A stretch of 64,000 nt of DNA from Bradyrhizobium liaoningense (GTDB taxonomy: Bacteria > Pseudomonadota > Alphaproteobacteria > Rhizobiales > Xanthobacteraceae), in the NCBI RefSeq assembly GCF_018130825.1, contig NZ_JAFCJS010000008.1:248001-312000 (forward strand), read 5' to 3'. A program made the translations under genes and the position numbers. Shown here one piece after another: positions 51,788 through 61,116 of this stretch. How positions within the stretch are numbered: the stretch's first letter is position 1; the number at the start of each line of letters is the position of its first letter. A model generated the notes under the pieces. It was given only the letters and a program-made list of their open reading frames with translations, searched no databases and had not been told where the DNA came from.

Positions 51788-54700
51788 GTGGTGTTGGGGA
51801 CGAGTACGAGGAAGCGGATCGAGGTTGCATTGCTGGCGACGACGGCGATGCTTGCGGCGAGCATGGCAATGTCGGCAGCCAATGCGCAGGTCGCGCAAAA
51901 TCCGGCCAGCGCCGCCGTCCGAACCTATGCGATTCCGGCCGGACCTCTCGCCACAGCGCTCAATCGCTTCGCCGACGCCTCGCAGCTTCAATTGGTCTAT
52001 AGCGGCGTCATCGCGCGCGGCCGTCAAACCGGCGGCCTCAATGGCGCGTTCACGCCGCAGCAGGCGATAGCGCAGCTTCTGACCGGATCAGGCCTGTCCT
52101 ATCGCTTCACCGGCGGCAACGCCGTCACGATCTTCGATCCGGCAAACAAGGACGCCAGCGCGCCACCTCCCTCCGACGGTTCGCTTGTCCTGGATACGAT
52201 CGACGTCACGGCCAAGCGCTCCGACGGCTTCACGCCCGACACGCCCTATGCGACGCCCGGTTCCGTCTCGCATGTCTCGCGCGAGCAGATCGACCGCGTG
52301 CCGCCGACCTCCGCCGGCGACGTGTTCGTCAACACGCCCGGTGTGATCTCGGCGGGCAGCCATGTCGGCACCTCGATCAATCCGAACATCCGCGGTCTTC
52401 AGGGCATGGGACGCGTCGCGACGATGATCGACGGCGCGCGGCAGACCACGAGCTCCTACCGCGGCTATCTCGGAAATCGCGACGAGACCTATGTCGATCC
52501 CGACCTGATCGGCGGCATCGACATCTCCAAAGGGCCGAGCACCGGCGTCGGGGTCGGCGGCATCGCCGGCACGATCAATCTGCGCACCCTCGATGCGGGC
52601 GACATCGTCAAGGACGGCCAGTCCTACAGTGTTCGTCTCAAGGGCACGGTCGGCACCAATGCGGTGACGGAACGGGCGCCCAGCCCCCTGTCCAGCAACA
52701 CCGTCAATTCAGCCAGCGAGGGCCGTCCATCCTTCTTCAACGGCGGCTCCCAGTCGGGCAGCGTGGCGGTTGGGGCGATCAAGGACAATTACGAGTTCCT
52801 CGTCGCCTATTCGAAGCACGTCCAGGGCAACTATTTCTCAGGCACGAACGTGCCTCCCGGCATCACCTTCAAGCCTGCGGCGAACGCCAATGCGCTCATC
52901 GGCCCCGGACAGGAGGTGTTCAACACCTCGGAGAATACGGAATCGTTCCTGGCCAAGGGCAAGGTGAAATGGGGCGACGGCCAGTCGCTCGAACTCAGCT
53001 ACCTCTCCTATGTCTCCCATTACGGTGAGCTCGACGAGCTCAGCTATACGTTCGCCCTGAGCTCCGGACTGCTGCCGTACGGACAATTTGCACTCTCGGA
53101 AACACGCGCCGATACCTACACGGCAAAGTACAAATACGAGCCATCCGGCAATCCCTATGTGAACTTCCGCGCCAATCTCTGGCTGAGCGACGTGGCGTCG
53201 CAGCGCAACGGCCTGATTGCCGGGCCGTCGAGCATGACGACGCTGGGCGGCGATGTCGGCAACAAATCCGTGTTCGCCACGTCGCTCGGCGAACTGACCT
53301 GGGACAACGGAATGGAGTTCACCCGGGAGCACGCGACTGCGGAGCAGTTCGCGAGCGCGATCACGGGGTCGGAAGGGTGGGAAACCAACGGCCCGTCGGG
53401 CGTGCGGCTGCTGACGGGAACGTTCACCAACGCAAGCCTGAAGCCGATCAGCTGGCTGACGCTCTCGGGCGGACTGCGCTTCGACTACTACAACTCCGAG
53501 GGCGAGGGCTATCTCACCAAGTTTCCGGCCCGCTCCGGCGGGCGCGCGAGCCCCAATGCCGGCATCACCATTTCGCCGGTCGATGGCCTTCAGTTCTACG
53601 GCCAGTACAAGGAAGGCTATCGCCCTCCGAGCCTGCGTGAATCGCACTGGCACTATCAGGGGCTGCTCTGGAACAACCCGGATTTGCAGCCCGAGACCTC
53701 CAAGAACTATGAAGGCGGCCTGAACGTCCTGCGCAACGACGTCATCCGCGCCGGTGACAAGCTGCGGCTCAAGCTGTCCTATTTCGACAACCACTACGAC
53801 GATTACATCGTCCGCTTCCAGACCGGCACCACCGGCGACCACAAATACGAATGGTACAATATCGACAGCGCCAACTATCGCGGCTTCGAGATCTCCGGCG
53901 GATATGACGCTGGGCCGCTGTTCGTTGAAGGCGCCTTCACGAAATACACCAAGATCGAATATTGCGTGACGGCAGGTCAGTGCGCGCCGCCCGTTTCGAC
54001 GGCGGTGACGAATGCGGACGGGGCGCTGAAGAACGACTACGCTGCCAATTACATTCCGCCGGAATGGGCCGGCAGCGCGACGGCGGGCGTTCGGCTTCTC
54101 GATCAGAAGCTGACGCTGGGCGTGCGCACGCAGTTTTCGTCGTCGCGCTCGGGCAGCGCCTGGCCGCCGACGGCGCAGGGCACGTTCACCTGGCCGTCGT
54201 ACACCGTGTACGATTTCTTCGGCAGCTACAGGTTCAGCGAGGATTCGACCCTCAATTTCAGCGTCGAGAACATCACCGATCAGTATTATTTCGGCGCGCT
54301 GACCTCGATCGGCGTTCCGTCCCCCGGCCGCACCGCCCGCGTCAGCTACACCACGACCCTCAACGATACCTCGCCTTTCGTCGTCAAGCTTCCCGACATC
54401 CGATTGGGAAATGCCTCCCTCGGCGCGCCCGGCTCCGATTGGACCGGCCTCTACGCGGGCGGCCATCTGGGTTACGGCTTTGCCGACATCAGGGGCGTGA
54501 CCACCGATGCCAAGGGGCTGTCGGGCGGCATCCCCGCGACGGAATCGGCCTATGTCGACTTTCGAAACCTCACCAAGGGTTTTCAGGGCGGCTTCAACTA
54601 TCAGTTCTCCAATCGCGTCGTGATCGGCGTCGAGGGTGATTTCTCCTGGACCAAGTTCACCAAGACGCAGAACGCGGTCGCGACGGAGGGAGCCGCGCTC

Positions 54701-55234
54701 AAGGCAGCCAGCTTCCTGCAGGCGCAGACCGACTACAGGCTGGATTGGACGGCATCGTTGCGCGGCCGGTTCGGCTACGCGTTCGATCGCATGTTCGTCT
54801 ACGCGATGGGCGGTGCGGCCTTCCTGAAAGAGACCGAAATTCGCACCCAGTACCGCTCGAACTCCGCGAGCGCGGCCCTGCCGGCGGGCACCTTGACCCA
54901 GACGACTTTCAAGGAAGAGGCGTCCGCGACCCGCCGGGGATGGACGGTGGGCGCTGGCTTCGAATATGCGCTGACGAACAATTGGTCGCTGCGGGGCGAA
55001 TACGCCTACGACCACTTCGGCGACGAGACCTTCCGGTTTCCCAACGCGACCGCCGGCGTGACGCTCCCGTACTCGGTGACGACGCGCTGCACGCCCTTTC
55101 CCGCGTGCCTGCGTACCGGCCCGGCCACCATCACGACGAACTATCCCGGCTCATCCCAGACCACGAATGGACGCATGGCGCAGAACTCACTCGATCTGCA
55201 GGCGATCACGATCGGCCTGAACTACCGCTTCTGA
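51788..55234 (+). CDS. hasR: TonB-dependent haemophore/haem receptor fused to a porin-type barrel
   Basis: The 1148-residue protein (GTG start) has a signal peptide (VALLATTAMLAASMAMSAANA), an STN signalling domain (about 45-118, YAIPAGPLATALNRFADASQLQLVYSG in pieces), a TonB-box-like VLDTIDVTAKR, a plug (SAGDVFVNTPGVIS; NPNIRGLQGMGRVATMIDG) and a 22-strand-type barrel to about residue 860 (GYRPPSLRESHW; LQPETSKNYEGGL; FSVENITDQYYF). Unusually, residues about 882-1148 form a second complete outer-membrane porin-type barrel: DWTGLYAGGHLGYGF, YRLDWTASLRGRFGYAF, WTVGAGFEYALTNNWSLRGEYAYDHFG, terminal YRF. It imports haem, probably handed over by HasA. Confidence 0.93.
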   Translation: MVLGTSTRKRIEVALLATTAMLAASMAMSAANAQVAQNPASAAVRTYAIPAGPLATALNRFADASQLQLVYSGVIARGRQTGGLNGAFTPQQAIAQLLTGSGLSYRFTGGNAVTIFDPANKDASAPPPSDGSLVLDTIDVTAKRSDGFTPDTPYATPGSVSHVSREQIDRVPPTSAGDVFVNTPGVISAGSHVGTSINPNIRGLQGMGRVATMIDGARQTTSSYRGYLGNRDETYVDPDLIGGIDISKGPSTGVGVGGIAGTINLRTLDAGDIVKDGQSYSVRLKGTVGTNAVTERAPSPLSSNTVNSASEGRPSFFNGGSQSGSVAVGAIKDNYEFLVAYSKHVQGNYFSGTNVPPGITFKPAANANALIGPGQEVFNTSENTESFLAKGKVKWGDGQSLELSYLSYVSHYGELDELSYTFALSSGLLPYGQFALSETRADTYTAKYKYEPSGNPYVNFRANLWLSDVASQRNGLIAGPSSMTTLGGDVGNKSVFATSLGELTWDNGMEFTREHATAEQFASAITGSEGWETNGPSGVRLLTGTFTNASLKPISWLTLSGGLRFDYYNSEGEGYLTKFPARSGGRASPNAGITISPVDGLQFYGQYKEGYRPPSLRESHWHYQGLLWNNPDLQPETSKNYEGGLNVLRNDVIRAGDKLRLKLSYFDNHYDDYIVRFQTGTTGDHKYEWYNIDSANYRGFEISGGYDAGPLFVEGAFTKYTKIEYCVTAGQCAPPVSTAVTNADGALKNDYAANYIPPEWAGSATAGVRLLDQKLTLGVRTQFSSSRSGSAWPPTAQGTFTWPSYTVYDFFGSYRFSEDSTLNFSVENITDQYYFGALTSIGVPSPGRTARVSYTTTLNDTSPFVVKLPDIRLGNASLGAPGSDWTGLYAGGHLGYGFADIRGVTTDAKGLSGGIPATESAYVDFRNLTKGFQGGFNYQFSNRVVIGVEGDFSWTKFTKTQNAVATEGAALKAASFLQAQTDYRLDWTASLRGRFGYAFDRMFVYAMGGAAFLKETEIRTQYRSNSASAALPAGTLTQTTFKEEASATRRGWTVGAGFEYALTNNWSLRGEYAYDHFGDETFRFPNATAGVTLPYSVTTRCTPFPACLRTGPATITTNYPGSSQTTNGRMAQNSLDLQAITIGLNYRF

Positions 55235-55380
55235 TCATTCCGATGGCGAGGGCTCTGATCCAGTTCAATCCGGGCCTGACGAACCGGAAGCTGACCGAGT
55301 TTCGAGAATTCTGCGGTGGCTCACCGCAGAAGTGAAGGCTCGCCGGGTGGCGGCCGATACAGCAAGCAAGGAGACATCCG

Positions 55381-56193
55381 ATGTCTGTCGAAATCGATCT
55401 GACCAGCAATAGCAGCGATCTCTTGAGTTACTTCAAGAACACCTGGCAGGCGGACTTTGCCTACAACGGCAATGGCAGCTTCTACGATTCGTCGGCGGCA
55501 CAGCCGTTTTCGCAATGGGGTGCGGGGACCAATGGCCACAGCGGCGTCGTCCTCGAGGGCGATCTGTACTATCCCATCGGGACCGGCGGTGGCCTTTCAT
55601 CGACCAGCACGCTGGACAGCCTCGACTTCGGCCACAGCTATGCCGGCGGTTCGACCGGGCCGTTCAGCGTCACCTCCGATCTCCACATCGATCTCGGCGG
55701 TGCGGCTCCGGATGCCATGTTCAATGAGGCGATCTACGCGATGTCGCATGGCGGCAACCTGCAGCAGACCACGCTTGCGGTCGCTCCGGGCGTCAGCGTT
55801 CCGTTCCATGGTCTCTACGACTATTTCGCGGAGGTCGGCACCCATCAGGTCGGCACCAGCGGCGATGATGTGCTCTACAGCTTCGCGGGCAACGACACGC
55901 TCACCGGCAACGGAGGTAACGACACCTATACGTTCGATCTGAACGGACTCGGTCAGTTGACGACCGATTTCACCAAGATCGGCAGCGATGTCGTCACCGA
56001 CTTCACGGCCGCTAACGACTCGCTGATCTTCGGTCTGCAGAGCAGCGCCTACGACACCTATGCCGAGGTGCTCGGCGCTGCGACCCAGCAGGGCGCCAAC
56101 ACCGTGTTCGATTTCGGCGCGCTCGGCACGGTCACGCTCGACAACGTCAACAAGACGGATCTGGTGGGTGGCACCAACCTGTTCCTCGTCTAG
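55381..56193 (+). CDS. hasA: HasA-like haemophore with RTX-type C-terminal extension
   Basis: The 270-residue protein has no N-terminal signal peptide, as expected for type I export. Residues 1-155 match HasA: DLLSYFKNTWQADF, LEGDLYYPIG, LDSLDFGHSYAGGSTGPFSV and MFNEAIYAMSHGG. Tyr64 aligns with the haem ligand Tyr75 of Serratia HasA, but no histidine occurs in the first 50 residues or near the position of His83. Residues 158-185 are RTX-like (GTSGDDVLYSFAGNDTL; GNGGNDTYTFD), and the end NLFLV is a typical type I secretion tail. Serratia HasA is about 188 residues, so this is a chimera. Start ATG behind AAGGAGA. Confidence 0.9.
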   Translation: MSVEIDLTSNSSDLLSYFKNTWQADFAYNGNGSFYDSSAAQPFSQWGAGTNGHSGVVLEGDLYYPIGTGGGLSSTSTLDSLDFGHSYAGGSTGPFSVTSDLHIDLGGAAPDAMFNEAIYAMSHGGNLQQTTLAVAPGVSVPFHGLYDYFAEVGTHQVGTSGDDVLYSFAGNDTLTGNGGNDTYTFDLNGLGQLTTDFTKIGSDVVTDFTAANDSLIFGLQSSAYDTYAEVLGAATQQGANTVFDFGALGTVTLDNVNKTDLVGGTNLFLV

Positions 56194-56205
56194 GTCCGGA
56201 CCTTG

Positions 56206-58026
56206 ATGTTGCTCTCCTCCAAACAGACACCGCCGCAGGCCATGCCTGCGGCGGTCGTCGCGCCCCTCAGGCGTGCCGCGGCCGGGCTGGCGCTGGTCAG
56301 CGGTGCCATCAACGTCCTGATGTTGACGGCGCCGCTGTTCATGCTGCAGGTCTATGACCGCGTCTTGGCGAGCCGCAGCGTCCCGACCCTCGTCGGCCTC
56401 GCTTGCCTGGCGCTGGGGCTCTACGTCGTCCAGGCGTTCCTGGACGTCATCCGCGCGCGCATTCTCCTGCGCGTCGGCGAGCGGATCGACCGGCAGATCT
56501 CGGCGCGGGTTCATGAGGCCATCATCCGCCTCCCGCTCGAGACGCGAACCGTCGGAGACGGCCTGCAGCCGCTTCGCGATCTCGACAGCGTCCGGAATTT
56601 TCTCGGCACCCAGGCGCCGACCGCTCTGTTCGACCTGCCCTGGATGCCGCTCTACCTCGCCATCTGCTTTCTCTTCCATGCCTGGATCGGCGTCACCGCC
56701 CTGGGCGGTGCCCTCATATTGATGTCGCTGACCGTCGCGACCGAGGCGCTCACCCGCGCATCGCTGCGCGACACCACCATGCAGGGCATGGACCGCAATG
56801 CGAAGATGGATGCGAGCCGACGGAACGCGGAAGTCGTGCGCGCCATGGGAATGAACGACGCGCTCACCACGCGGTGGTCGATCGTCAACGGCGCCTATCT
56901 GACCTCGAACCGCTGCACCGGCGACGTCGTCAGCGCATTCAGCGCGAGCTCCCGCGCGATCAGACAGATTCTCCAGTCCGCGATCCTGGGCGTCGGCGCC
57001 TATCTCGTCATCGGGCAGGAGGTGACGGCCGGCGTGATGGTCGCGAGCTCGATCATGATGGGGCGCGCGCTTGCGCCGGTTGACCTCGCGATCTCGGGCT
57101 GGAAACCGTTCCTTGCGGCGAGACAAAGCTGGCTGCGCCTGACGGATCTGCTCGCGCTCGTGTCGCCGCCCGCCGCGGTGCTGGCGCTCCCGGCGCCAAC
57201 AAGGAATCTGACCGCCGAGACGCTGACGATCATTCCACCGGGTCGCAAGAGCCCGACCGTGACCGGCGTCAGCCTGAGCCTCTCGGCAGGAAGCGCCCTG
57301 GGCGTCATCGGACCGAGCGGCAGCGGCAAATCCACGCTGATCCGCGCGCTCGTCGGCGTATGGACGCCGGCCGGCGGCAAGATCAGGCTGGACGGCGCGT
57401 CACTCGATCAATGGGACCGCCGCGCGCTCGGGACCCACACCGGCTATCTGCCTCAGGGCGTCGACCTGTTCGAAGGCACCATCGCTGAGAACATCGCCCG
57501 CTTCAATGACAATCCTGATCCCGCCGCCGTCGTCGCCGCTGCCAAGGCCGCTGGCGCGCACGATCTGATCACACAATTTGAAAAGGGCTATCAGACCAAT
57601 GTCGGGGAGGGCGGCTCCGTGCTGTCGGCCGGACAACGCCAGCGCATCGGACTGGCCCGGGCGCTTTACGGCGATCCGTTCCTCGTGGTGCTCGACGAAC
57701 CCAACGCCAATCTCGATGCCGATGGCGAAAGAGCCGTGGTCCACGCCATCACCGCGATCCGCGCGCGAGGGGGCATCGCGATCGTCGTTGCGCACCGTCC
57801 GAGCGCGCTCGGCGCCGTCGACCATGTCCTGATGATGGAGGCCGCACGCTGCAAGGCCTTCGGTCCGCGCGATGCGGTGCTGGCGCGCGTCCTGCGGAAC
57901 GGCCATGCGCGCGCAGCGACGGCGACGGATGACGAGTCGCGTTCGGGCGTACCGACGCCGCTCCGCGTGGTCGCGGGCTCAACCGAAGCGCTGGAGCGAA
58001 CTGCCGGGGGCAACGATGTCGAATGA
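56206..58026 (+). CDS. hasD: Type I secretion ABC transporter (HasD/PrtD family)
   Basis: The 606-residue protein starts at ATG 56206. It has about six spans in residues 1-300 (ALVSGAINVLMLTAPLFMLQVYDRVLASRS is the family hallmark, in pieces) and an ATPase domain: Walker A GPSGSGKST, Q-loop TGYLPQGVDLF, signature LSAGQRQRIGLARAL, Walker B FLVVLDEPNANLD, and VAHRP. It should drive export of HasA directly from the cytoplasm. The stop overlaps the hasE start by 11 bases. The outer membrane TolC/HasF part is not in the window. Confidence 0.95.
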   Translation: MLLSSKQTPPQAMPAAVVAPLRRAAAGLALVSGAINVLMLTAPLFMLQVYDRVLASRSVPTLVGLACLALGLYVVQAFLDVIRARILLRVGERIDRQISARVHEAIIRLPLETRTVGDGLQPLRDLDSVRNFLGTQAPTALFDLPWMPLYLAICFLFHAWIGVTALGGALILMSLTVATEALTRASLRDTTMQGMDRNAKMDASRRNAEVVRAMGMNDALTTRWSIVNGAYLTSNRCTGDVVSAFSASSRAIRQILQSAILGVGAYLVIGQEVTAGVMVASSIMMGRALAPVDLAISGWKPFLAARQSWLRLTDLLALVSPPAAVLALPAPTRNLTAETLTIIPPGRKSPTVTGVSLSLSAGSALGVIGPSGSGKSTLIRALVGVWTPAGGKIRLDGASLDQWDRRALGTHTGYLPQGVDLFEGTIAENIARFNDNPDPAAVVAAAKAAGAHDLITQFEKGYQTNVGEGGSVLSAGQRQRIGLARALYGDPFLVVLDEPNANLDADGERAVVHAITAIRARGGIAIVVAHRPSALGAVDHVLMMEAARCKAFGPRDAVLARVLRNGHARAATATDDESRSGVPTPLRVVAGSTEALERTAGGNDVE

Positions 58027-59326
58027 CGATGTCAGCGAAGTGTCTCGTTCGATCCGGCGCCAGTTCCTGCTGGGCGGCGTTGGTTGCCTCGTCCTCTTCG
58101 CAGGGCTCGGCGGGTGGGCGACGGCGACAAATCTGGCCGGTGCCGTCGTGGCCGATGGCACATTCGTCGTCGAGTCCTACGTCAAGAGCGTGCAGCATCC
58201 GACCGGCGGCGTGGTCGGTGAATTGCTGGTGCGCGAGGGGCAGCGCGTCAATCGCGGCGACGTCCTGATCCGCCTCGATGCGACACAGGTGAAGGCCAAT
58301 CTCGCCATCGTCAGCAAGCGCCTCGATGAGCTGACGGCGCGCGAGGCCCGGCTCGAGGCGGAGCGCGACGACCAGGAGGCGATCGTGTTTCCGCCGGCGC
58401 TTGCGGCGCGCGCCGACCGCGCGGAGGTGGGGCGTGTCATGCAGGGCGAGAAGAACCTGTTCCTGTCCCGCCGCGCGACCCGGGACAGCAAGAAGGCGCA
58501 GCTGAGGGAACGCGTTGCGGAGTATGAGCATCAGATCGACGGCCTGAAGACGCAGCAATCGGCGTTCGAACGCGGCCTCGAGGTTCGCCGGCGGGAGATG
58601 GCCAGCCTGCGTGATCTGTTGCAGCGGGGGATCACGACCGTCCAGCGTCTGAACGAGCTGGAACGGGACGAGGCGACGCTGGATGCCTATCGCGGCCAGG
58701 TGGTTGCGGGGCAGGCACAGGCAGCGGGCAGCATCGCCGAGGCGAGATTGCAGATCCTGCAGGTCGATCAGGACCTCAAGGCCGAGGTCACGAACGATTT
58801 ACGCGAGACGCAGGCGCAGATCGGCGAGTTCTCGGAGCGCAAGATCGCGGCCGAGGATCAGCTGCGCCGCATCGACATGATCGCGCCTCAGGACGGATGG
58901 GTGCACAACCTCTCCGTCCACACGGTCGGCGGTGTCGTGCCTCCTCGTGAAACGATGATGGAGATCGTTCCCGACGACGACCGCTTGACGCTCGAGGCGC
59001 ACATTCCGCCGAGGAACATCCACGATGTTCGTCTCGGGCAGCAGGCCAGTCTGCGCCTGACCGCCTTCAACCTGCGCACGACCCCGCAGATCGAGGGAAC
59101 GGTGAGCCGCGTCGGTGCCGACCTCACGCAGGACCAGCGGACCGGCACGTCGTTCTATGTCATCCGCATTTCCATTCCTCCGGACCAGCTGGCCCGGATC
59201 GCCGAGCTCAAGCTCGTTCCGGGAATGCCGGCCGAAGCGTTCATCCAGACCGGCGAGCGCACGGCGCTGTCATATCTCGTCAAGCCGCTTTCGGATCAGA
59301 TCAATCGCGCCTTCAGGGAGAACTAG
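58016..59326 (+). CDS. hasE: Type I secretion membrane-fusion protein (HasE/PrtE family)
   Basis: The 436-residue HlyD-type protein starts at ATG 58016 inside the end of hasD. It has one N-terminal span (FLLGGVGCLVLFAGLGGWA), a lipoyl half-motif (GAVVADGTFVVESYVKSVQHPTGGVV, in pieces), a long coiled coil (about 90-260, heptads with REARLEAERDD and TVQRLNELERDEATLD), then the second lipoyl half and DMIAPQDGWVHNLSVHTVGGVV. It links HasD to the outer membrane channel. Confidence 0.94.
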   Translation: MSNDDVSEVSRSIRRQFLLGGVGCLVLFAGLGGWATATNLAGAVVADGTFVVESYVKSVQHPTGGVVGELLVREGQRVNRGDVLIRLDATQVKANLAIVSKRLDELTAREARLEAERDDQEAIVFPPALAARADRAEVGRVMQGEKNLFLSRRATRDSKKAQLRERVAEYEHQIDGLKTQQSAFERGLEVRRREMASLRDLLQRGITTVQRLNELERDEATLDAYRGQVVAGQAQAAGSIAEARLQILQVDQDLKAEVTNDLRETQAQIGEFSERKIAAEDQLRRIDMIAPQDGWVHNLSVHTVGGVVPPRETMMEIVPDDDRLTLEAHIPPRNIHDVRLGQQASLRLTAFNLRTTPQIEGTVSRVGADLTQDQRTGTSFYVIRISIPPDQLARIAELKLVPGMPAEAFIQTGERTALSYLVKPLSDQINRAFREN

Positions 59327-59331
59327 CGAGC

Positions 59332-59955
59332 ATGAGCACCGCCGACGTCGAAACGCCTCTCGAAACCACCCGGTCCAGACGCCTGAAGGCCGGGACGGAA
59401 GGGCAGCATAACGGTCTCGATGAATCGATCATGGCGCAAAACCCTTTCGCCAGCCGTGAGAGGTATGGCCGCTTCGTCAACGTGCAGCATGAATTCCATC
59501 GGACGATCGATCCGCTCTATTCCAGTCCGAGGCTCGGTCAATTGCTGCCCGATCTCGCAGGCCGGCGGCGGTTTGGATTGATCGGACAGGATCTGAGCGA
59601 TCTGGGCATCACGCCGATCGTCGTCCGCGACGCAGTCGAATTCAGTCATGCGGGCGCCGAGATCGACTTGCCGACGGCGCTCGGCTGGCTCTACGTCGCG
59701 GAAGGCTCGAATCTCGGCGCGGCATTTCTGCTCAAGGCGGCCGGAAAACTCGGGTTGTCGGAGTCCTTCGGCGCCCGCCATCTGGCGGCGGCTCCAGAGG
59801 GGCGCGCCGCGCATTGGAAGAAGTTCACGGCGGCACTCGATGCCGTGAACCTCTCCGATGCCGAGGAGGAACGTGCCATCGCCGGCGCGCGAGCTGCTTT
59901 CTCGCGCGTGCAGCATCTGGTGTTCGATCTGCTGGGGCCGGCAGCGGGGAAATGA
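59332..59955 (+). CDS. Haem oxygenase (biliverdin-forming)
   Basis: The 207-residue cytoplasmic protein has the bacterial haem-oxygenase pattern: LKAGTEGQHNGLDESIM, with the proximal His in QHNGLD, then FVNVQHEFHRTIDPLY and LGWLYVAEGSNLGAAFLLKAA, whose glycine-rich helix lies over the haem. It resembles HemO/PigA-type enzymes more than HmuO. It opens haem and frees iron after uptake by the receptor. It follows hasE by five bases, so the two are translated from one message. Confidence 0.9.
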   Translation: MSTADVETPLETTRSRRLKAGTEGQHNGLDESIMAQNPFASRERYGRFVNVQHEFHRTIDPLYSSPRLGQLLPDLAGRRRFGLIGQDLSDLGITPIVVRDAVEFSHAGAEIDLPTALGWLYVAEGSNLGAAFLLKAAGKLGLSESFGARHLAAAPEGRAAHWKKFTAALDAVNLSDAEEERAIAGARAAFSRVQHLVFDLLGPAAGK

Positions 59956-60148
59956 CTACGTCTTACCGCGAACAGCTTTCCTCCGCACGAGGATGGGCAA
60001 ACCGCAAGCCAGCGAAAACTGATCGTTTCAGAAGCTAGCCAGCCAGCGGTGCGCATCATCTGCCGAACGGTCGGCGGCGTGGAGGATGCGGGAACGTCGA
60101 ACATCTCCGCGAATGTGAACTGGGAACAGACGATGGAAAGGACGTGAC

Positions 60149-61111
60149 ATGGCTCGCTCGGAGAAGCGGCGTTGGATGATGACGGTGATCGTGTTCATCG
60201 TCACCTTGGCGTCGGGAATATCCTGCGCGATGGCAGAGCAGCCCGACACGCCGCCTGCGGCGAGCCTCGCTACGCCGGCCGGCCAGCCGGCCTCGGGAGA
60301 GGTTACAGAGGCGGTGAAGCCGACCCCGGCCGGGACCGTCCCGGCTGTTCGTTCCGAGGTCTCGTCGCGGAGCCCGGACCCGCGCGCCGGCATGCCGCGT
60401 GATCTGTCGCCGCTGGGAATGTTTGCCGCGGCCGACTGGGTGGTCAAGACCGTGATGGTCGGCCTTGCCTTTGCGTCGCTCCTGACCTGGATGGTGCTGT
60501 TCGTAAAGGCGGTCGAGATTGCCTGCGCCCGCGCTCGGGCTCAACGCGCGTTCGACGTCATCACGGCCTCGGACAGCCTCGCCGCAGCCGAATACGCACT
60601 GATCGAGCGCGGCGGGCCGGCCGCCTTCATGGTGCGGTCGGCCAGCGAGGAGATGGCGCGCTCGGCGGCGGCGCTGGACTTTGCCGGGAATGGCGGTCTC
60701 AAGGAGCGTGTCGTTTCCAGCCTTGTCCGTATCGAGGCCCAGGCCGGCCGGCGCCTGACGCGGGGCACCGGGCTCTTGGCGACGATCGGTGCGACCGCGC
60801 CCTTTGTCGGCCTGTTCGGGACGGTGTGGGGCATCATGAACGCCTTCATCGGTATCTCGCAGGCGCAGACCACCAATCTCGCCGTGGTCGCGCCGGGCAT
60901 CGCCGAGGCGCTGCTTGCCACCGCGATGGGCCTCGTCGCGGCAATTCCGGCGGTGGTCCTCTATAATGTGTTCGCCCGCACCATCACCGGCTATCGCCAA
61001 TTGCTCGCCGACGCGGCGGCCGGCGTCGAACGCCTCGTGAGCCGCGATCTCGATTTCCGCAAGGTTCCGGACGCTGCGGAGCGGGCGGCACTTCCGCTGG
61101 CAGCCGAGTAG
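60149..61111 (+). CDS. exbB: ExbB proton-channel component
   Basis: ExbB forms the inner-membrane channel that powers TonB. The 320-residue protein has a signal peptide-like start and about 85 residues of Ala/Pro-rich extension, as in other rhizobial ExbB, then three spans. The core motifs are DWVVKTVMVGLAFASLLTWMV, GLLATIGATAPFVGLFGTVWGIMNAF (in pieces) and APGIAEALLATAMGLVAAIPAVV, with the channel threonines in place. It begins 194 bases after the haem oxygenase gene and leads exbD and tonB. Confidence 0.95.
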   Translation: MARSEKRRWMMTVIVFIVTLASGISCAMAEQPDTPPAASLATPAGQPASGEVTEAVKPTPAGTVPAVRSEVSSRSPDPRAGMPRDLSPLGMFAAADWVVKTVMVGLAFASLLTWMVLFVKAVEIACARARAQRAFDVITASDSLAAAEYALIERGGPAAFMVRSASEEMARSAAALDFAGNGGLKERVVSSLVRIEAQAGRRLTRGTGLLATIGATAPFVGLFGTVWGIMNAFIGISQAQTTNLAVVAPGIAEALLATAMGLVAAIPAVVLYNVFARTITGYRQLLADAAAGVERLVSRDLDFRKVPDAAERAALPLAAE

Positions 61112-61116
61112 ACGTC

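Noticed and set aside
52838..55015. A 725-codon open frame on the minus strand opposite the receptor gene
   Set aside because: It mirrors the GC-rich third positions of the receptor frame, has an Arg/Ala/Val/Gly-biased composition and no domain. Similar long antisense frames opposite napA, fliF, fliK, hasD and the caspase gene were rejected for the same reason.
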